Below, in pieces: positions 9,416 to 17,364 of a stretch of DNA of 64,000 nucleotides (position 1 is the stretch's first letter; each line of letters begins with the position of its first letter). A model generated the notes under the pieces. It was not told the origin of the DNA. It saw only the letters and a list, made by a program, of their open reading frames with translations, and made no database searches. The position numbers and the translations under genes are program-made. This DNA is from Microbacterium fluvii (GTDB lineage: Bacteria; Actinomycetota; Actinomycetes; Actinomycetales; Microbacteriaceae): NCBI RefSeq assembly GCF_025515205.1, contig NZ_JAOPFX010000001.1, positions 1,488,001-1,552,000 on the forward strand. Direction: 5' to 3'.

Positions 9416-10156
9416 ACCCGACCCCGCGACGCCGCGCTGCCCGACGACGGCGCCGAGATGCCCCAGCTGCCCCTGCTCGAAGCCGGCGCCGTCAGCGCGC
9501 AGGTCGAGCTCAAGCCCTCGTGGCGCGGCTGGATCCATGCCGGCACGTTCCCGGTCGCGATCGCCGCCGGCATCGTGCTGATCTGCCTCGCGCACAGTGG
9601 TGCGGCCAAGTGGGCGTCGGCCGTGTTCATGGCCTCTTCGCTGCTGCTGTTCGGCAACTCCGCGCTCTACCACCGGTTCAACTGGGGCCCCACCACCAAG
9701 GCGGTGCTCAAGCGGATCGACCACGCGAACATCCTGCTGCTGATCGCCGGCACCTACACGCCGCTGGCCGTGCTGGCGCTGCCCCCCGACCAGGGCAAGA
9801 TCCTCCTGATCGTCGTGTGGACGGGGGCCCTCCTCGGCATCCTCTTCCGCGTCTTCTGGATCGGCGCCCCCCGCTGGCTGTACGTGGCGCTCTATCTGCT
9901 GCTGGGCTGGGCCGCCGTGATGTACATCGTGCCGCTGTTCCACGCGAGCGCTCCGATGATGGTGCTGGTCATCGTCGGCGGACTGCTCTACACGGGGGGC
10001 GCGATCGTCTACGGCCTCAAGAAGCCCAACCCGTGGCCCGGCCACTTCGGCTTCCACGAGATCTTCCACGTGTGCACGGTGCTCGCGTTCCTGTGCCACT
10101 GGACCGCGTGCCTGATCATCGCCCTCGACCCCGTGAGCCCGTCGCTCGGGGCCTGA
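9413..10156 (+). CDS. trhA: Hemolysin III family membrane protein (TrhA/YqfA-like)
   Basis: This 247-residue protein has a soluble N-terminus of about 40 residues and about seven transmembrane helices. It belongs to the PAQR/hemolysin III superfamily. The family metal-site residues are visible: the NSALYHR motif after the second helix and the C-terminal HEIFHVCTVLAFLCHW block. Relatives have been linked to membrane-energy homeostasis rather than haemolysis. The GTG 9413 start is supported by the leaderless promoter; an in-frame ATG at 9389 is the alternative. Convergent with the next gene, with a 4-nt gap. Confidence 0.88.
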   Translation: MTRPRDAALPDDGAEMPQLPLLEAGAVSAQVELKPSWRGWIHAGTFPVAIAAGIVLICLAHSGAAKWASAVFMASSLLLFGNSALYHRFNWGPTTKAVLKRIDHANILLLIAGTYTPLAVLALPPDQGKILLIVVWTGALLGILFRVFWIGAPRWLYVALYLLLGWAAVMYIVPLFHASAPMMVLVIVGGLLYTGGAIVYGLKKPNPWPGHFGFHEIFHVCTVLAFLCHWTACLIIALDPVSPSLGA

Positions 10157-10160
10157 CGGC

Positions 10161-10454
10161 TCAGCGGCGCGCGTCGGGGTCGATGTCTTCGTCGTCGGTC
10201 TCGGTCGCGCTCTCGGCCGCATCGGCCTGCGCTGCCGCCTCGGCGTCGAGCTGCTCGTCGATATCGGCGCGCACGCGGCCTCGCCGGATGCGACGCATCA
10301 TGTCCCACACGAGCAGGATCACCGCGACGGCGATGAACACGATCGCGGCGAACCCCCACGGGCCCGGCGTCACCAGATCGGGGTCGACCGTCGAGGTCGG
10401 CGTGGGTGTCGCTGAGGTCACTGCCACCGCGAAGGCGACGAGTGCGTCGTGCAT
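10161..10454 (-). CDS. Small single-pass membrane protein, acidic C-terminus
   Basis: This 97-residue protein has an N-terminal Thr/Pro-rich segment and one clear transmembrane helix (about residues 34-52, FAAIVFIAVAVILLVWDMM). A basic stop-transfer (RRIRRGR) follows, then a cytoplasmic tail rich in Ala, Asp and Glu. It occupies the position of the Rv1083-type small gene of mycobacteria, which is also unassigned. ATG 10454 is preceded by GAGGAA. Divergent from the DUF4307 gene across an inverted repeat. Confidence 0.7.
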   Translation of the reverse strand: MHDALVAFAVAVTSATPTPTSTVDPDLVTPGPWGFAAIVFIAVAVILLVWDMMRRIRRGRVRADIDEQLDAEAAAQADAAESATETDDEDIDPDARR

Positions 10455-10481
10455 GGGATTCCTCGTTCCGCGCCGAAGCGC

Positions 10482-10503
10482 CTAGCCTGGAAGTCCAGCC
10501 TAG
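10482..10503. promoter_or_regulatory. Inverted repeat with opposing -10-like hexamers
   Basis: CTAGCCTGGA and TCCAGCCTAG flank AG and pair at 9 of 10 positions. The half-sites read TAGCCT on the plus strand and TAGGCT on the minus strand. The dyad lies midway between the divergent small membrane protein and DUF4307 genes, so it is either an operator or a pair of back-to-back -10 elements. Confidence 0.45.
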
Positions 10504-10522
10504 ATCGCACGACCGGAACCCG

Positions 10523-10918
10523 ATGACGACCACTCAGCAGAAGCTCGACGACCGCTACGGTCGGCGCAGCCCTGCGCGCACGCGCTGGACGCTCGGGATC
10601 GTCGGCGCCATCGCGGCGGTCGTCGTCGTGCTGTTCGCGTGGATGACGGTCGCCGCCGCGATGGACGACGTCAGCGCGGATGCCACGGGCTTCCACATCG
10701 TCGATCAGCACAGCGCGACCATCTCGTTCCAGATCACGGCGCCTCCCGGCCGCACGGTCGCGTGCGCGCTCGAAGCACAGGATGTCGAGCACGGGGTCGT
10801 GGGCTGGAAGATCGTGGAGTTCGCAGCATCCGAGCAGCACGCGCGCGCCTTCGAAGAGACGATCCCGACCGTCGCCGAAGCGACGACCGGTTTGGTCAAC
10901 TCGTGCTGGGTGACGTAA
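10523..10918 (+). CDS. DUF4307 domain membrane protein
   Basis: This 131-residue protein has a basic cytoplasmic N-terminus (about 20 residues), one transmembrane helix (about residues 25-48, ending FAWMTVAAAM) and an extracytoplasmic beta-rich domain with two cysteines. The C-terminal NSCWVT and the TGLVNSC segment are typical of DUF4307, whose function is unknown. In mycobacteria the family member lies between greA and the mycothiol amidase gene mca. Here greA follows directly, but no mca is adjacent. Confidence 0.8.
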   Translation: MTTTQQKLDDRYGRRSPARTRWTLGIVGAIAAVVVVLFAWMTVAAAMDDVSADATGFHIVDQHSATISFQITAPPGRTVACALEAQDVEHGVVGWKIVEFAASEQHARAFEETIPTVAEATTGLVNSCWVT

Positions 10919-11003
10919 TCTGACCACACCGCAGTCGACGCCCTGGCCCAACGCCGGGGCGTCTTGCCATATCGACCCCCGTCGCCGTTCGAAGGAGTCT
11001 GAC

Positions 11004-11495
11004 GTGTCCGCCGATGCCCCCGTGACCTTCCTCACCCAGGAGGCGTACGACCGCCTCGCCGCCGAGCTGGAGCACCTCTCCACCGTCGGCCGCGAAGAGA
11101 TCGCCAAGCGCATCGAGGCGGCCCGCGAAGAGGGCGACCTCAAGGAGAACGGCGGCTACCACGCGGCCAAGGACGAGCAGGGCAAGCAGGAGGCGCGCAT
11201 CCGCACCCTCCAGCAGCTTCTCAAGGACGCCACCGTCGGCGAAGCGCCGGAGAGCAACGGCGTCGTCGAGTCGGGCACCGTGGTGACCGCCGTCGTCGCC
11301 GGAGGCGAAGAGGTGTTCCTGCTGGGCAGCCGCGAGATCGCGGCGAACTCCGAGCTCGACGTCTACAGCGAGGCTTCTCCGCTGGGCGCCGCCATCCTCG
11401 GCCTCAAGGAGGGCGAGAAGACCTCGTACACGGCCCCCAACGGCCGCGAGATCGCCGTCGAGGTCGTCAAGGTCGAGACCTACGCGGGTCAGTAG
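11004..11495 (+). CDS. greA: Transcription elongation factor GreA
   Basis: This 163-residue cytoplasmic protein binds RNA polymerase and stimulates cleavage of backtracked transcripts. The N-terminal coiled coil carries the acidic EEGDLKENGGYHAAK segment, matching the GreA tip motif. The C-terminal domain contains the SPLGAAILG block. The length fits actinobacterial GreA. The GTG 11004 start is preceded by AAGGAG. The gene is downstream of the DUF4307 gene in the same orientation. Confidence 0.96.
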   Translation: MSADAPVTFLTQEAYDRLAAELEHLSTVGREEIAKRIEAAREEGDLKENGGYHAAKDEQGKQEARIRTLQQLLKDATVGEAPESNGVVESGTVVTAVVAGGEEVFLLGSREIAANSELDVYSEASPLGAAILGLKEGEKTSYTAPNGREIAVEVVKVETYAGQ

Positions 11496-11523
11496 GCCCG
11501 GCTCTCACCCCGCCTCGAGGTGC

Positions 11524-12750
11524 TCAGTCCTCGACGACGCGCGGAGCGAACCCGGCGTCTTCGAGGGCGGCGATCACCTGCGCGCGGTGCTCTTCTCCGC
11601 GCGTCTCGACGCTCAGCTGCAGGATGACCTCGCTGATCTGCAGCCCCTGGCCGTGGCGCGTGTGCAGCACCTCGATGACATTGGCACCGACCTGTGCGAG
11701 CAGCTCGGAGACGCGCGCGAGCTGCCCAGGACGATCGGGCAGCGGGATCTGCAGCGACATGTACCTGCCGGATGCCGCCAGCCCGTGCGCGACGACGCGC
11801 TGCAGCAGCAGCGGGTCGATGTTGCCGCCGGAGAGGATCGACACCGTGGGGCCCGTCGCATGGATCTTGCCGGCGAGGATCGCCGCGACCCCGACCGCAC
11901 CCGCGGGCTCGACGACCTGCTTGGCACGCTCGAGCAGCACCAGGAGCGCTCGGGCGATGTCGTCGTCGGTGACCGTGACGACCTCGTCGACGAGATCTCT
12001 GATGATCTCGAACGGGATGTCGCCGGGGCGGGCCACCGCGATGCCGTCGGCGATCGTCGGGGTGGTCTCGACGGTGACGGGCTGTCCCTCGACCAGCGAC
12101 GACGGGTACGCCGCGGAGTTCTCGGCCTGCACGCCGATCACCCGCACCGTGCGACCGTCGGCCGCCGCGCGAGCCTTGACGGCCGCCGCGACGCCGGCGA
12201 TGAGGCCTCCGCCGCCGATGCCGACGATCACGGTGTCGAGGTCGGGAACCTCGTCGTAGAGCTCGAGCCCGAGCGTGCCCTGCCCCACGACGATGTCGTC
12301 GTGGTCGTAGGGGTGGATCAGCACCGCGCCGGTGCGCTCGGCGAACTCCGCCGCCAGGCGCAGCGGCGTCTCGACGGTCGCACCCTCGAGGATCACGTCG
12401 GCGCCGTAGCCGCGCGTCGACAGCAGCTTGGGCACGGGCACCCCCAGCGGCATGAAGATCGTCGCGGGGATGCCGAGGGCCTGTGCCGCCATCGCCACGC
12501 CCTGCGCGTGGTTGCCGGCCGAAGCGGCGACGACGCCCCGCGCCCGCTCCTGGGCGCTCAGTCGCGAGAGCCGATAGGCGGCGCCGCGGATCTTGAACGA
12601 GCCGGTGCGCTGCAGGTTCTCGAACTTCAAGTGCACGGGCACCCCGAGCAGATCGCTGAGGTACTGCGATTCGTCGAGCGGCGTGTGCACGATGACGCCA
12701 TCGAGCGTCGCGGCGGCGTCTTCCAACGCCGCCAGGGTCGGGCGGGTCAC
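11524..12750 (-). CDS. ilvA: Threonine ammonia-lyase with C-terminal ACT domain
   Basis: This 408-residue PLP enzyme deaminates threonine to 2-oxobutanoate, the first committed step to isoleucine. The PLP lysine is in RTGSFKIRGA (near residue 54), the phosphate loop is IVGIGGGGLIAG, and the SGGN block is near residue 320. A single ACT domain of about 75 residues (from IPLPDRPGQLARVSELL) fits the short actinobacterial IlvA/TdcB form, so feedback control is plausible but not certain. The GTG 12750 start overlaps the upstream permease stop by 4 nt; the long frame extending upstream is the shadow of that gene. Confidence 0.93.
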   Translation of the reverse strand: MTRPTLAALEDAAATLDGVIVHTPLDESQYLSDLLGVPVHLKFENLQRTGSFKIRGAAYRLSRLSAQERARGVVAASAGNHAQGVAMAAQALGIPATIFMPLGVPVPKLLSTRGYGADVILEGATVETPLRLAAEFAERTGAVLIHPYDHDDIVVGQGTLGLELYDEVPDLDTVIVGIGGGGLIAGVAAAVKARAAADGRTVRVIGVQAENSAAYPSSLVEGQPVTVETTPTIADGIAVARPGDIPFEIIRDLVDEVVTVTDDDIARALLVLLERAKQVVEPAGAVGVAAILAGKIHATGPTVSILSGGNIDPLLLQRVVAHGLAASGRYMSLQIPLPDRPGQLARVSELLAQVGANVIEVLHTRHGQGLQISEVILQLSVETRGEEHRAQVIAALEDAGFAPRVVED

Positions 12751-13940
12751 TGCGGGGTCCTCCTCGGGCGGGGCACGGTGCTCCAGATGAGATCGCCGGT
12801 GGGTCTGGCGCCGGGCTCCCACGCCCGGGACCCGACATAGACGGCGACGACGTTGACGAATGCGGCCAGCGGCACGGCGAACAGGGCGCCTGGGATGCCG
12901 GCGATCATGGCGCCGCCGGCGACCACGAGCACGACGGCGAGCGGGTGCACCTTGACAGCGGAGCCCATCAGCAGCGGCTGCAGCACGTGGCCCTCGAGCT
13001 GCTGCACGCCGAGCACGACCACCAGCATCCACAGCGCGATCCACGGTCCGTTGTAGACCAGGGCGAGGAAGACGGCGAGGGTGCCGGTGACGACGGCACC
13101 GACGATCGGCACGAAGGCGCCCAGGAAGACGAGCACGGCGATCGGGATCGCCAGAGGGACCCCGAGCAGGAAGGCGCCCAGCCCGATGCCGACGGCGTCG
13201 ATCGTGGCGACAAGCAGCTGCGTGCGCGCGTAGTTGACGACGGTGACCCAGCCGGCCCGGCCGGCGCCGTCGGCGGCCGCCCTGGCGCGCCGGGGGAACA
13301 GCCGCACCGTCCACCGCCAGATGCCCGACCCGTCGGCGAGCAGACACAGCAGGATGAACAGCGACAGCACCGCTCCGGTCGCGACGTGCCCCACGGTCGT
13401 GCCGATCGCGAGGGCGCCCGACCACAGCAGCGAGGCCTGCTGCTGGATGAAGTCGAGCCCCTGCGCGAGCAGTTCGTCGATCTGCTCGGCGGTCAGATGC
13501 AGCGGGCCGTCGATGAGGTAGGCGCGCAGCTGATCGATCGCGACGACTGTCTTGGCCTGCACGCTCGCCCACTGCAGCGAGATCTGCCAGCCGACGAGCC
13601 ACAGGAGTCCGGAGATCACCACGACCGTGCCGATGATCGCGACCACGATCGCGAGCCAGCGCGGCACGCGGTGCCGCAGCATCCACGCGAATCCCGGCCA
13701 CAGCAGCGCCGTCACGAGGATCGCGACCAGGAGCGGGATGACCAGGAGCTTGAGCTCGATGACGAGCCAGATCGCGACGCCGATCGCCGCGGCGATCACG
13801 AGGAACCGCCACGCGTAGGCCGCCGACAGGCGCAGGCCGTGCGGCAGGGCCGAGACGACGCTCTCTTCGCCTGCGCGCCGCTCGGTGCGAACGGTCGCCC
13901 GCACCGCGGGCCGACGCGACGGATGCTGACGCGCACTCAT
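12747..13940 (-). CDS. AI-2E/PerM family membrane permease
   Basis: This 397-residue protein has a basic N-terminus and about eight transmembrane helices. Two lie near residues 47-85, one near 97-120, and a C-terminal bundle ends near residue 370. The amphipathic region between helices three and four is long, as in the AI-2E exporter/PerM family. Members transport diverse or unknown substrates, including small signals and Na+. No substrate can be inferred here. The leaderless promoter TAGACT supports ATG 13940. ilvA overlaps its 3' end and is translationally coupled. Confidence 0.85.
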   Translation of the reverse strand: MSARQHPSRRPAVRATVRTERRAGEESVVSALPHGLRLSAAYAWRFLVIAAAIGVAIWLVIELKLLVIPLLVAILVTALLWPGFAWMLRHRVPRWLAIVVAIIGTVVVISGLLWLVGWQISLQWASVQAKTVVAIDQLRAYLIDGPLHLTAEQIDELLAQGLDFIQQQASLLWSGALAIGTTVGHVATGAVLSLFILLCLLADGSGIWRWTVRLFPRRARAAADGAGRAGWVTVVNYARTQLLVATIDAVGIGLGAFLLGVPLAIPIAVLVFLGAFVPIVGAVVTGTLAVFLALVYNGPWIALWMLVVVLGVQQLEGHVLQPLLMGSAVKVHPLAVVLVVAGGAMIAGIPGALFAVPLAAFVNVVAVYVGSRAWEPGARPTGDLIWSTVPRPRRTPQ

Positions 13941-13952
13941 CTGGCCAGTCTA
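13938..13952 (-). promoter_or_regulatory. Leaderless promoter -10 of the permease-ilvA operon
   Basis: On the minus strand TAGACT is followed by GGCCAG and the ATG at 13940. Forty bases away the plus strand carries the equivalent signal for the divergent winged-helix gene. Confidence 0.55.
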
Positions 13953-13990
13953 GAGTCGCGCGGCGGCTGTGCCGTGTCGGTGGCCGTGGT

Positions 13991-14006
13991 TAGGCTCGTC
14001 GGCGTG
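13991..14006 (+). promoter_or_regulatory. Leaderless promoter -10 of the first winged-helix gene
   Basis: TAGGCT (13991-13996), seven bases, then GTG 14004. This fixes the start well inside a much longer open frame. Confidence 0.55.
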
Positions 14007-15296
14007 AAGGAGTCGCTGAGCGCCGCCGAGGCCCGCCGCATCGCCCTGGCCGCACAGGGCTTCGGCCGCCCCCGTCCCACGGCCCCCGGCACGCGCCAGC
14101 TCAACATCGAACTGCGGCGCATGCGGGCGCTGCAGATCGACTCGGTGAACGTGTTCGCCCGCTCGCACTACATGCCGCTGTTCTCGCGGCTCGGCCCCTA
14201 CGACACGGCGGCACTCGACCGGCTGCTGTTCGCCCCGCGTCCGCCCTATGTCGAATACGTCGCCCACGAGGCGGCGCTCGTGCCCGCCGCCGACTGGGCG
14301 CTGTTCGGCTTCCGCATGGACGAGATGCGCGCGAAGTACGGCACCTCGGCCGACGGCTGGTACCAGCGGCACCGCGAGATCGTGGACTGGGTGCGGGCCG
14401 AACTCGCCGAGCGCGGGCCGCTGCGCCCCGCGCAGATCGACCACGACGCCAAGCAGGCGCGCCGCGGCCCGTGGTGGGACTGGGACGTCGTCAAGCACGC
14501 GCTGGAGTTCCTGTGGATGTTCGGCGACGTCGCCATCGCCGGGCGCCGCGGTTTCGAGCGGCGTTACGGCCTCGCCGAGCACGTGATCCCCGCCGAGGTG
14601 CTGGCCGCCCCGGTCTCGCGCGACGAGGCGATCCTCGAACTGGTGCGCCGTGCCGCCGAAGCCTATGGCGTCGCCGGCGCGGCCGATCTCGCCGACTACT
14701 GGCGCGTGCGCGACAGACGTGCCGTCACGGCGGCGGCCGAGACGCTCGTCGACCTGGGCGAGCTGCAGCGGGTGACCGTCGAGGGCTGGACCACGGGCGG
14801 GCGACCGATGCCGGCCTGGGTGCACCGCGACGCGCGGCTGCCGCGGCGCATCGAGGGCGCGGCGCTGCTGACGCCGTTCGACCCCGTGGTGTGGTTCCGC
14901 GATCGGGCCGAGCGCCTGTTCGACTTCGAGTACCGCATCGAGATCTACACACCGGCCGCCAAGCGCCGCTTCGGGTACTACTCGCTGCCCGTGCTCGTCG
15001 GAGACGACATCGTCGGCCGGGTCGACCTCAAGGCCGACAGGGCGGGCTCGACGCTGCGTGTGCAGTCGGCGTGGTGGGAAGACGGCCGCCCCGCCCATGC
15101 CGCCGAGCTGATCGCCGGCGAGCTGCAGGCGGCGGCCGAGTGGCAGCAGCTCGAACGCATCTCGGTCTCAGACTGGGGCGACGCCGTCGACGAGCTCGCC
15201 GACGCGCTGCCGGGGGCCGCCCGCCACGACCGAGGTGCCGCCGATGCGGTCGCACTCGCCCCCGACGAGCCCGACCCGCTGCCGACCATCGCCTAG
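14004..15296 (+). CDS. YcaQ/AlkZ-like winged-helix DNA glycosylase family protein
   Basis: This 430-residue protein belongs to the HTH_42 superfamily, whose characterised members (AlkZ, YcaQ) are DNA glycosylases that unhook interstrand crosslinks and bulky lesions. The N-terminal segment RALQIDSVNVFARSHYMPLF carries a Q-I-D triad where the family catalytic Q-phi-Q/Q-phi-D motif lies. The C-terminal block (LLTPFDPVVWFRDR, then FEYRIEIYTPAAKRRFGYY) is diagnostic. A distantly related gene is encoded tail-to-tail on the other strand and the two stop codons overlap by 3 nt. Activity is inferred from the family. Confidence 0.85.
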   Translation: MKESLSAAEARRIALAAQGFGRPRPTAPGTRQLNIELRRMRALQIDSVNVFARSHYMPLFSRLGPYDTAALDRLLFAPRPPYVEYVAHEAALVPAADWALFGFRMDEMRAKYGTSADGWYQRHREIVDWVRAELAERGPLRPAQIDHDAKQARRGPWWDWDVVKHALEFLWMFGDVAIAGRRGFERRYGLAEHVIPAEVLAAPVSRDEAILELVRRAAEAYGVAGAADLADYWRVRDRRAVTAAAETLVDLGELQRVTVEGWTTGGRPMPAWVHRDARLPRRIEGAALLTPFDPVVWFRDRAERLFDFEYRIEIYTPAAKRRFGYYSLPVLVGDDIVGRVDLKADRAGSTLRVQSAWWEDGRPAHAAELIAGELQAAAEWQQLERISVSDWGDAVDELADALPGAARHDRGAADAVALAPDEPDPLPTIA

Positions 15297-16375
15297 CCGG
15301 TGCGGACGACCTCGAGACCCAGCCAGTGGGCCAACTCGGCGATCTCGCGGTCGACGTCGGCGGCGGCCTGCTCGTCGAACACCACATCTTCGTGCACGGC
15401 CGCGACCCGCAGCACGCCCGCCTTGCGGTCGGCTCTGGCGTCGAGCTTGCCGACGAGCGCATCATCGCGCAGGATCGGCAGCGCGAAGTAGCCCCAGCGG
15501 CGCTGGGCGGCCGGCTTGTACATCTCGAGGATGTACTCGAAGCCGAAGATGTCGGCGATGCGGTCGCGGTCGAACACCAGGCGATCGAACGGGGAGAGCA
15601 GCGCCGTCCGACCGGCGAACGGCGCATCCCGCAGCACCGGATCGAGGTGCCACTCCCCCTGGGTGCCCGCCACCTGCACGATCTCGCCGAGCTCGGCGGG
15701 ATCCACGTCGTCGCCGCGCTCGGTGAGCGCCTTGCGCCGGGCGATGCCGAGCGAGCCGAGGCGCCGCCATGCGCGACCGAGCGCAGCATCCGCCTCGGTC
15801 AGGTCGTCGACATCGGCCGGATATACGCGCTCGGCCAGATCGAACAGCCTCCCCTTCGCGTCGCGCCCCGACACCGCCACCTGGCCGCACGCGAGCAGGA
15901 TCTCGAGCATCTGCGACGAGTTGCGGTTGTTGGTCCACCCGGTCGATCGCCACGAGACCTGCGCCGTGTCGGGGATGTCGACGGGATGCTGCGGCCCCCG
16001 CTCTCGGAGCTGCGCGAGCACGTCGCGGCGGAACGCGGCGTTGGCGTCGAGCCACTCGCGCGGCTCGCGGTAGCGCGGCCCTGCCCGCATCACCGGCAGG
16101 AACAGCGGCAGGTCGGCCATCGGGCGCAGGAACCCGCCCCACTCGAAGACGGCGCGATCCTGCTCGATTAGCCGCGCCAGATCGGAGGGCTGATAGGGCC
16201 AGCCGAGCCGCGTCCACAGCACGAGATCCGTCGCACCGGCGACCGCGGCGGTGGGCTCGGTGTCGATCGCGCCGAGCCCGTCGAGGGCCTCCATGATGTC
16301 GGCGGGGCGCTCGGCGCTCAGAAGCTGCGCCGTGACCGCGACGCGGCGGGCCTCGCCACGGCTGAGCGTGCGCAT
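15293..16375 (-). CDS. Second HTH_42 winged-helix protein, altered catalytic motif
   Basis: This 360-residue paralog-like protein shares the C-terminal core of the facing gene (LLSPFDRLVFDRDR, FEYILEMYKPAAQRRWGYFALP). At the position of the glycosylase Q-phi-D motif it has IDTEPTAAVAGATDLVLW, so the glutamine appears replaced by aspartate. Whether it remains a glycosylase is uncertain. It starts one base after the htpX stop and is the last gene of a lemA-htpX-wHTH operon on the minus strand. Its stop overlaps that of the facing gene. Confidence 0.8.
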   Translation of the reverse strand: MRTLSRGEARRVAVTAQLLSAERPADIMEALDGLGAIDTEPTAAVAGATDLVLWTRLGWPYQPSDLARLIEQDRAVFEWGGFLRPMADLPLFLPVMRAGPRYREPREWLDANAAFRRDVLAQLRERGPQHPVDIPDTAQVSWRSTGWTNNRNSSQMLEILLACGQVAVSGRDAKGRLFDLAERVYPADVDDLTEADAALGRAWRRLGSLGIARRKALTERGDDVDPAELGEIVQVAGTQGEWHLDPVLRDAPFAGRTALLSPFDRLVFDRDRIADIFGFEYILEMYKPAAQRRWGYFALPILRDDALVGKLDARADRKAGVLRVAAVHEDVVFDEQAAADVDREIAELAHWLGLEVVRTG

Positions 16376-16376
16376 C

Positions 16377-17261
16377 TCAGAACTGCCCGCCGATCGTGTG
16401 CAGGCGCGCGATGCGGTCGGCGATCGGCGGATGCGTGGCGAACATGCGCGCCATCGCGTTCGGCCGCAACGGGTCGGCGATCCACAGATGCGCCATCGAG
16501 GTGTTCGCCCGCGTCAGCGGCTGGGCGTGCTCCTGGAGCTTCTCCAAGGCCGAGGCGAGACCGTCGGGATCGCGCGTGGTGAGCGCACTCGTCGCGTCGG
16601 CGAGATACTCGCGCTGCCGCGAGACCGCCGCCTGCACCGCTCCCGCCAGCAGGGGCGAGACGATCGCGGCGACGACGCCGAAGATGAGGAACAGCAACTG
16701 GGCCTGGTTGTTGCCGCGGCCGCGGCCGCCGAAGAACGCGATCCGCATCATCGAATCGGCCAGCACGCCCACGGCGACCACCAGTCCGAAGACGATCAGC
16801 GAGACACGGATGTCGTAATTGCGGATGTGCGCGAGCTCATGGCCCAGCACGCCCTCGAGCTCGCGGTCGGTCATGATCTCGAACAGCCCCGTGGTCACCG
16901 TGATCGATGCCGTCTCGGGGGTGCGACCCGTCGCGAAGGCGTTGGGTGCGGCATCGGTCACCACGAAGAGCTTCGGCATGGGCGTGCCCGTCGAGATGCA
17001 GAGGTTCTCGACGAGCCGATAGTACCGCGGGGCATCTGCCCTGCTCACCTCGACGGCGCCCGACAGCGCGAGCGCCTCGCGGTCGGCCATGAAATACTGC
17101 AGCGTCGCGTAGCCGGCCGCGAAGATCAGGATGAACGCCGTGATCCACCAGTTCTCACCGGCGAGCCACCCCGCCACGAGGCCGATCGCCCCGAGGAAGA
17201 GAACGAAGGCGATGACGATGAACCAGGTGTTGCGCTTGTTGCGGGCGATGGCTGAATACAC
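16377..17261 (-). CDS. htpX: M48 family membrane zinc metalloprotease HtpX
   Basis: This 294-residue inner-membrane protease, involved in quality control of membrane proteins, has two N-terminal transmembrane helices (about 13-34 and 39-57). The zinc motif is HELAH, with His141, Glu142 and His145. Two more hydrophobic segments follow, and a downstream Glu ligand lies in the SRQREYLADA segment. The GTG 17261 start has a weak GGGAGA upstream. It follows lemA by about 100 bp that contain a palindromic repeat; lemA-htpX pairing is common in bacteria. Confidence 0.92.
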   Translation of the reverse strand: MYSAIARNKRNTWFIVIAFVLFLGAIGLVAGWLAGENWWITAFILIFAAGYATLQYFMADREALALSGAVEVSRADAPRYYRLVENLCISTGTPMPKLFVVTDAAPNAFATGRTPETASITVTTGLFEIMTDRELEGVLGHELAHIRNYDIRVSLIVFGLVVAVGVLADSMMRIAFFGGRGRGNNQAQLLFLIFGVVAAIVSPLLAGAVQAAVSRQREYLADATSALTTRDPDGLASALEKLQEHAQPLTRANTSMAHLWIADPLRPNAMARMFATHPPIADRIARLHTIGGQF

Positions 17262-17272
17262 GCTCTATCTCC

Positions 17273-17364
17273 CGGGTTTCGATACGGCCGCCTTCGGCGG
17301 CCTACTCAACCTTGACCCGTGACGCCTCAACGCCGCTGCGCGGCATTGACCCGTCACGCGTCAA
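17273..17364. repeat. REP-like palindromic element between lemA and htpX
   Basis: A hairpin GGCCGCC-TTC-GGCGGCC (17286-17302) is embedded in GGTTTCGATACGGCCGCC...CTACTCAACC. Two near-identical 19-bp direct repeats follow, beginning TTGACCCGTSACGCSTCAA (17312-17330 and 17346-17364). The second overlaps the lemA stop codon. The organisation resembles repetitive extragenic palindromes of Microbacteriaceae. It may attenuate read-through from lemA into htpX or stabilise the lemA mRNA. Confidence 0.6.

Noticed and set aside
9413..10156. Hemolysin activity from the family name
   Set aside because: The seven-helix PAQR-like architecture gives no support for a pore-forming toxin; the name is historical.
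11524..13812. The 762-codon frame as an extended IlvA fusion
   Set aside because: The first 354 codons run out of frame over the permease gene. IlvA homology begins at GTG 12750.
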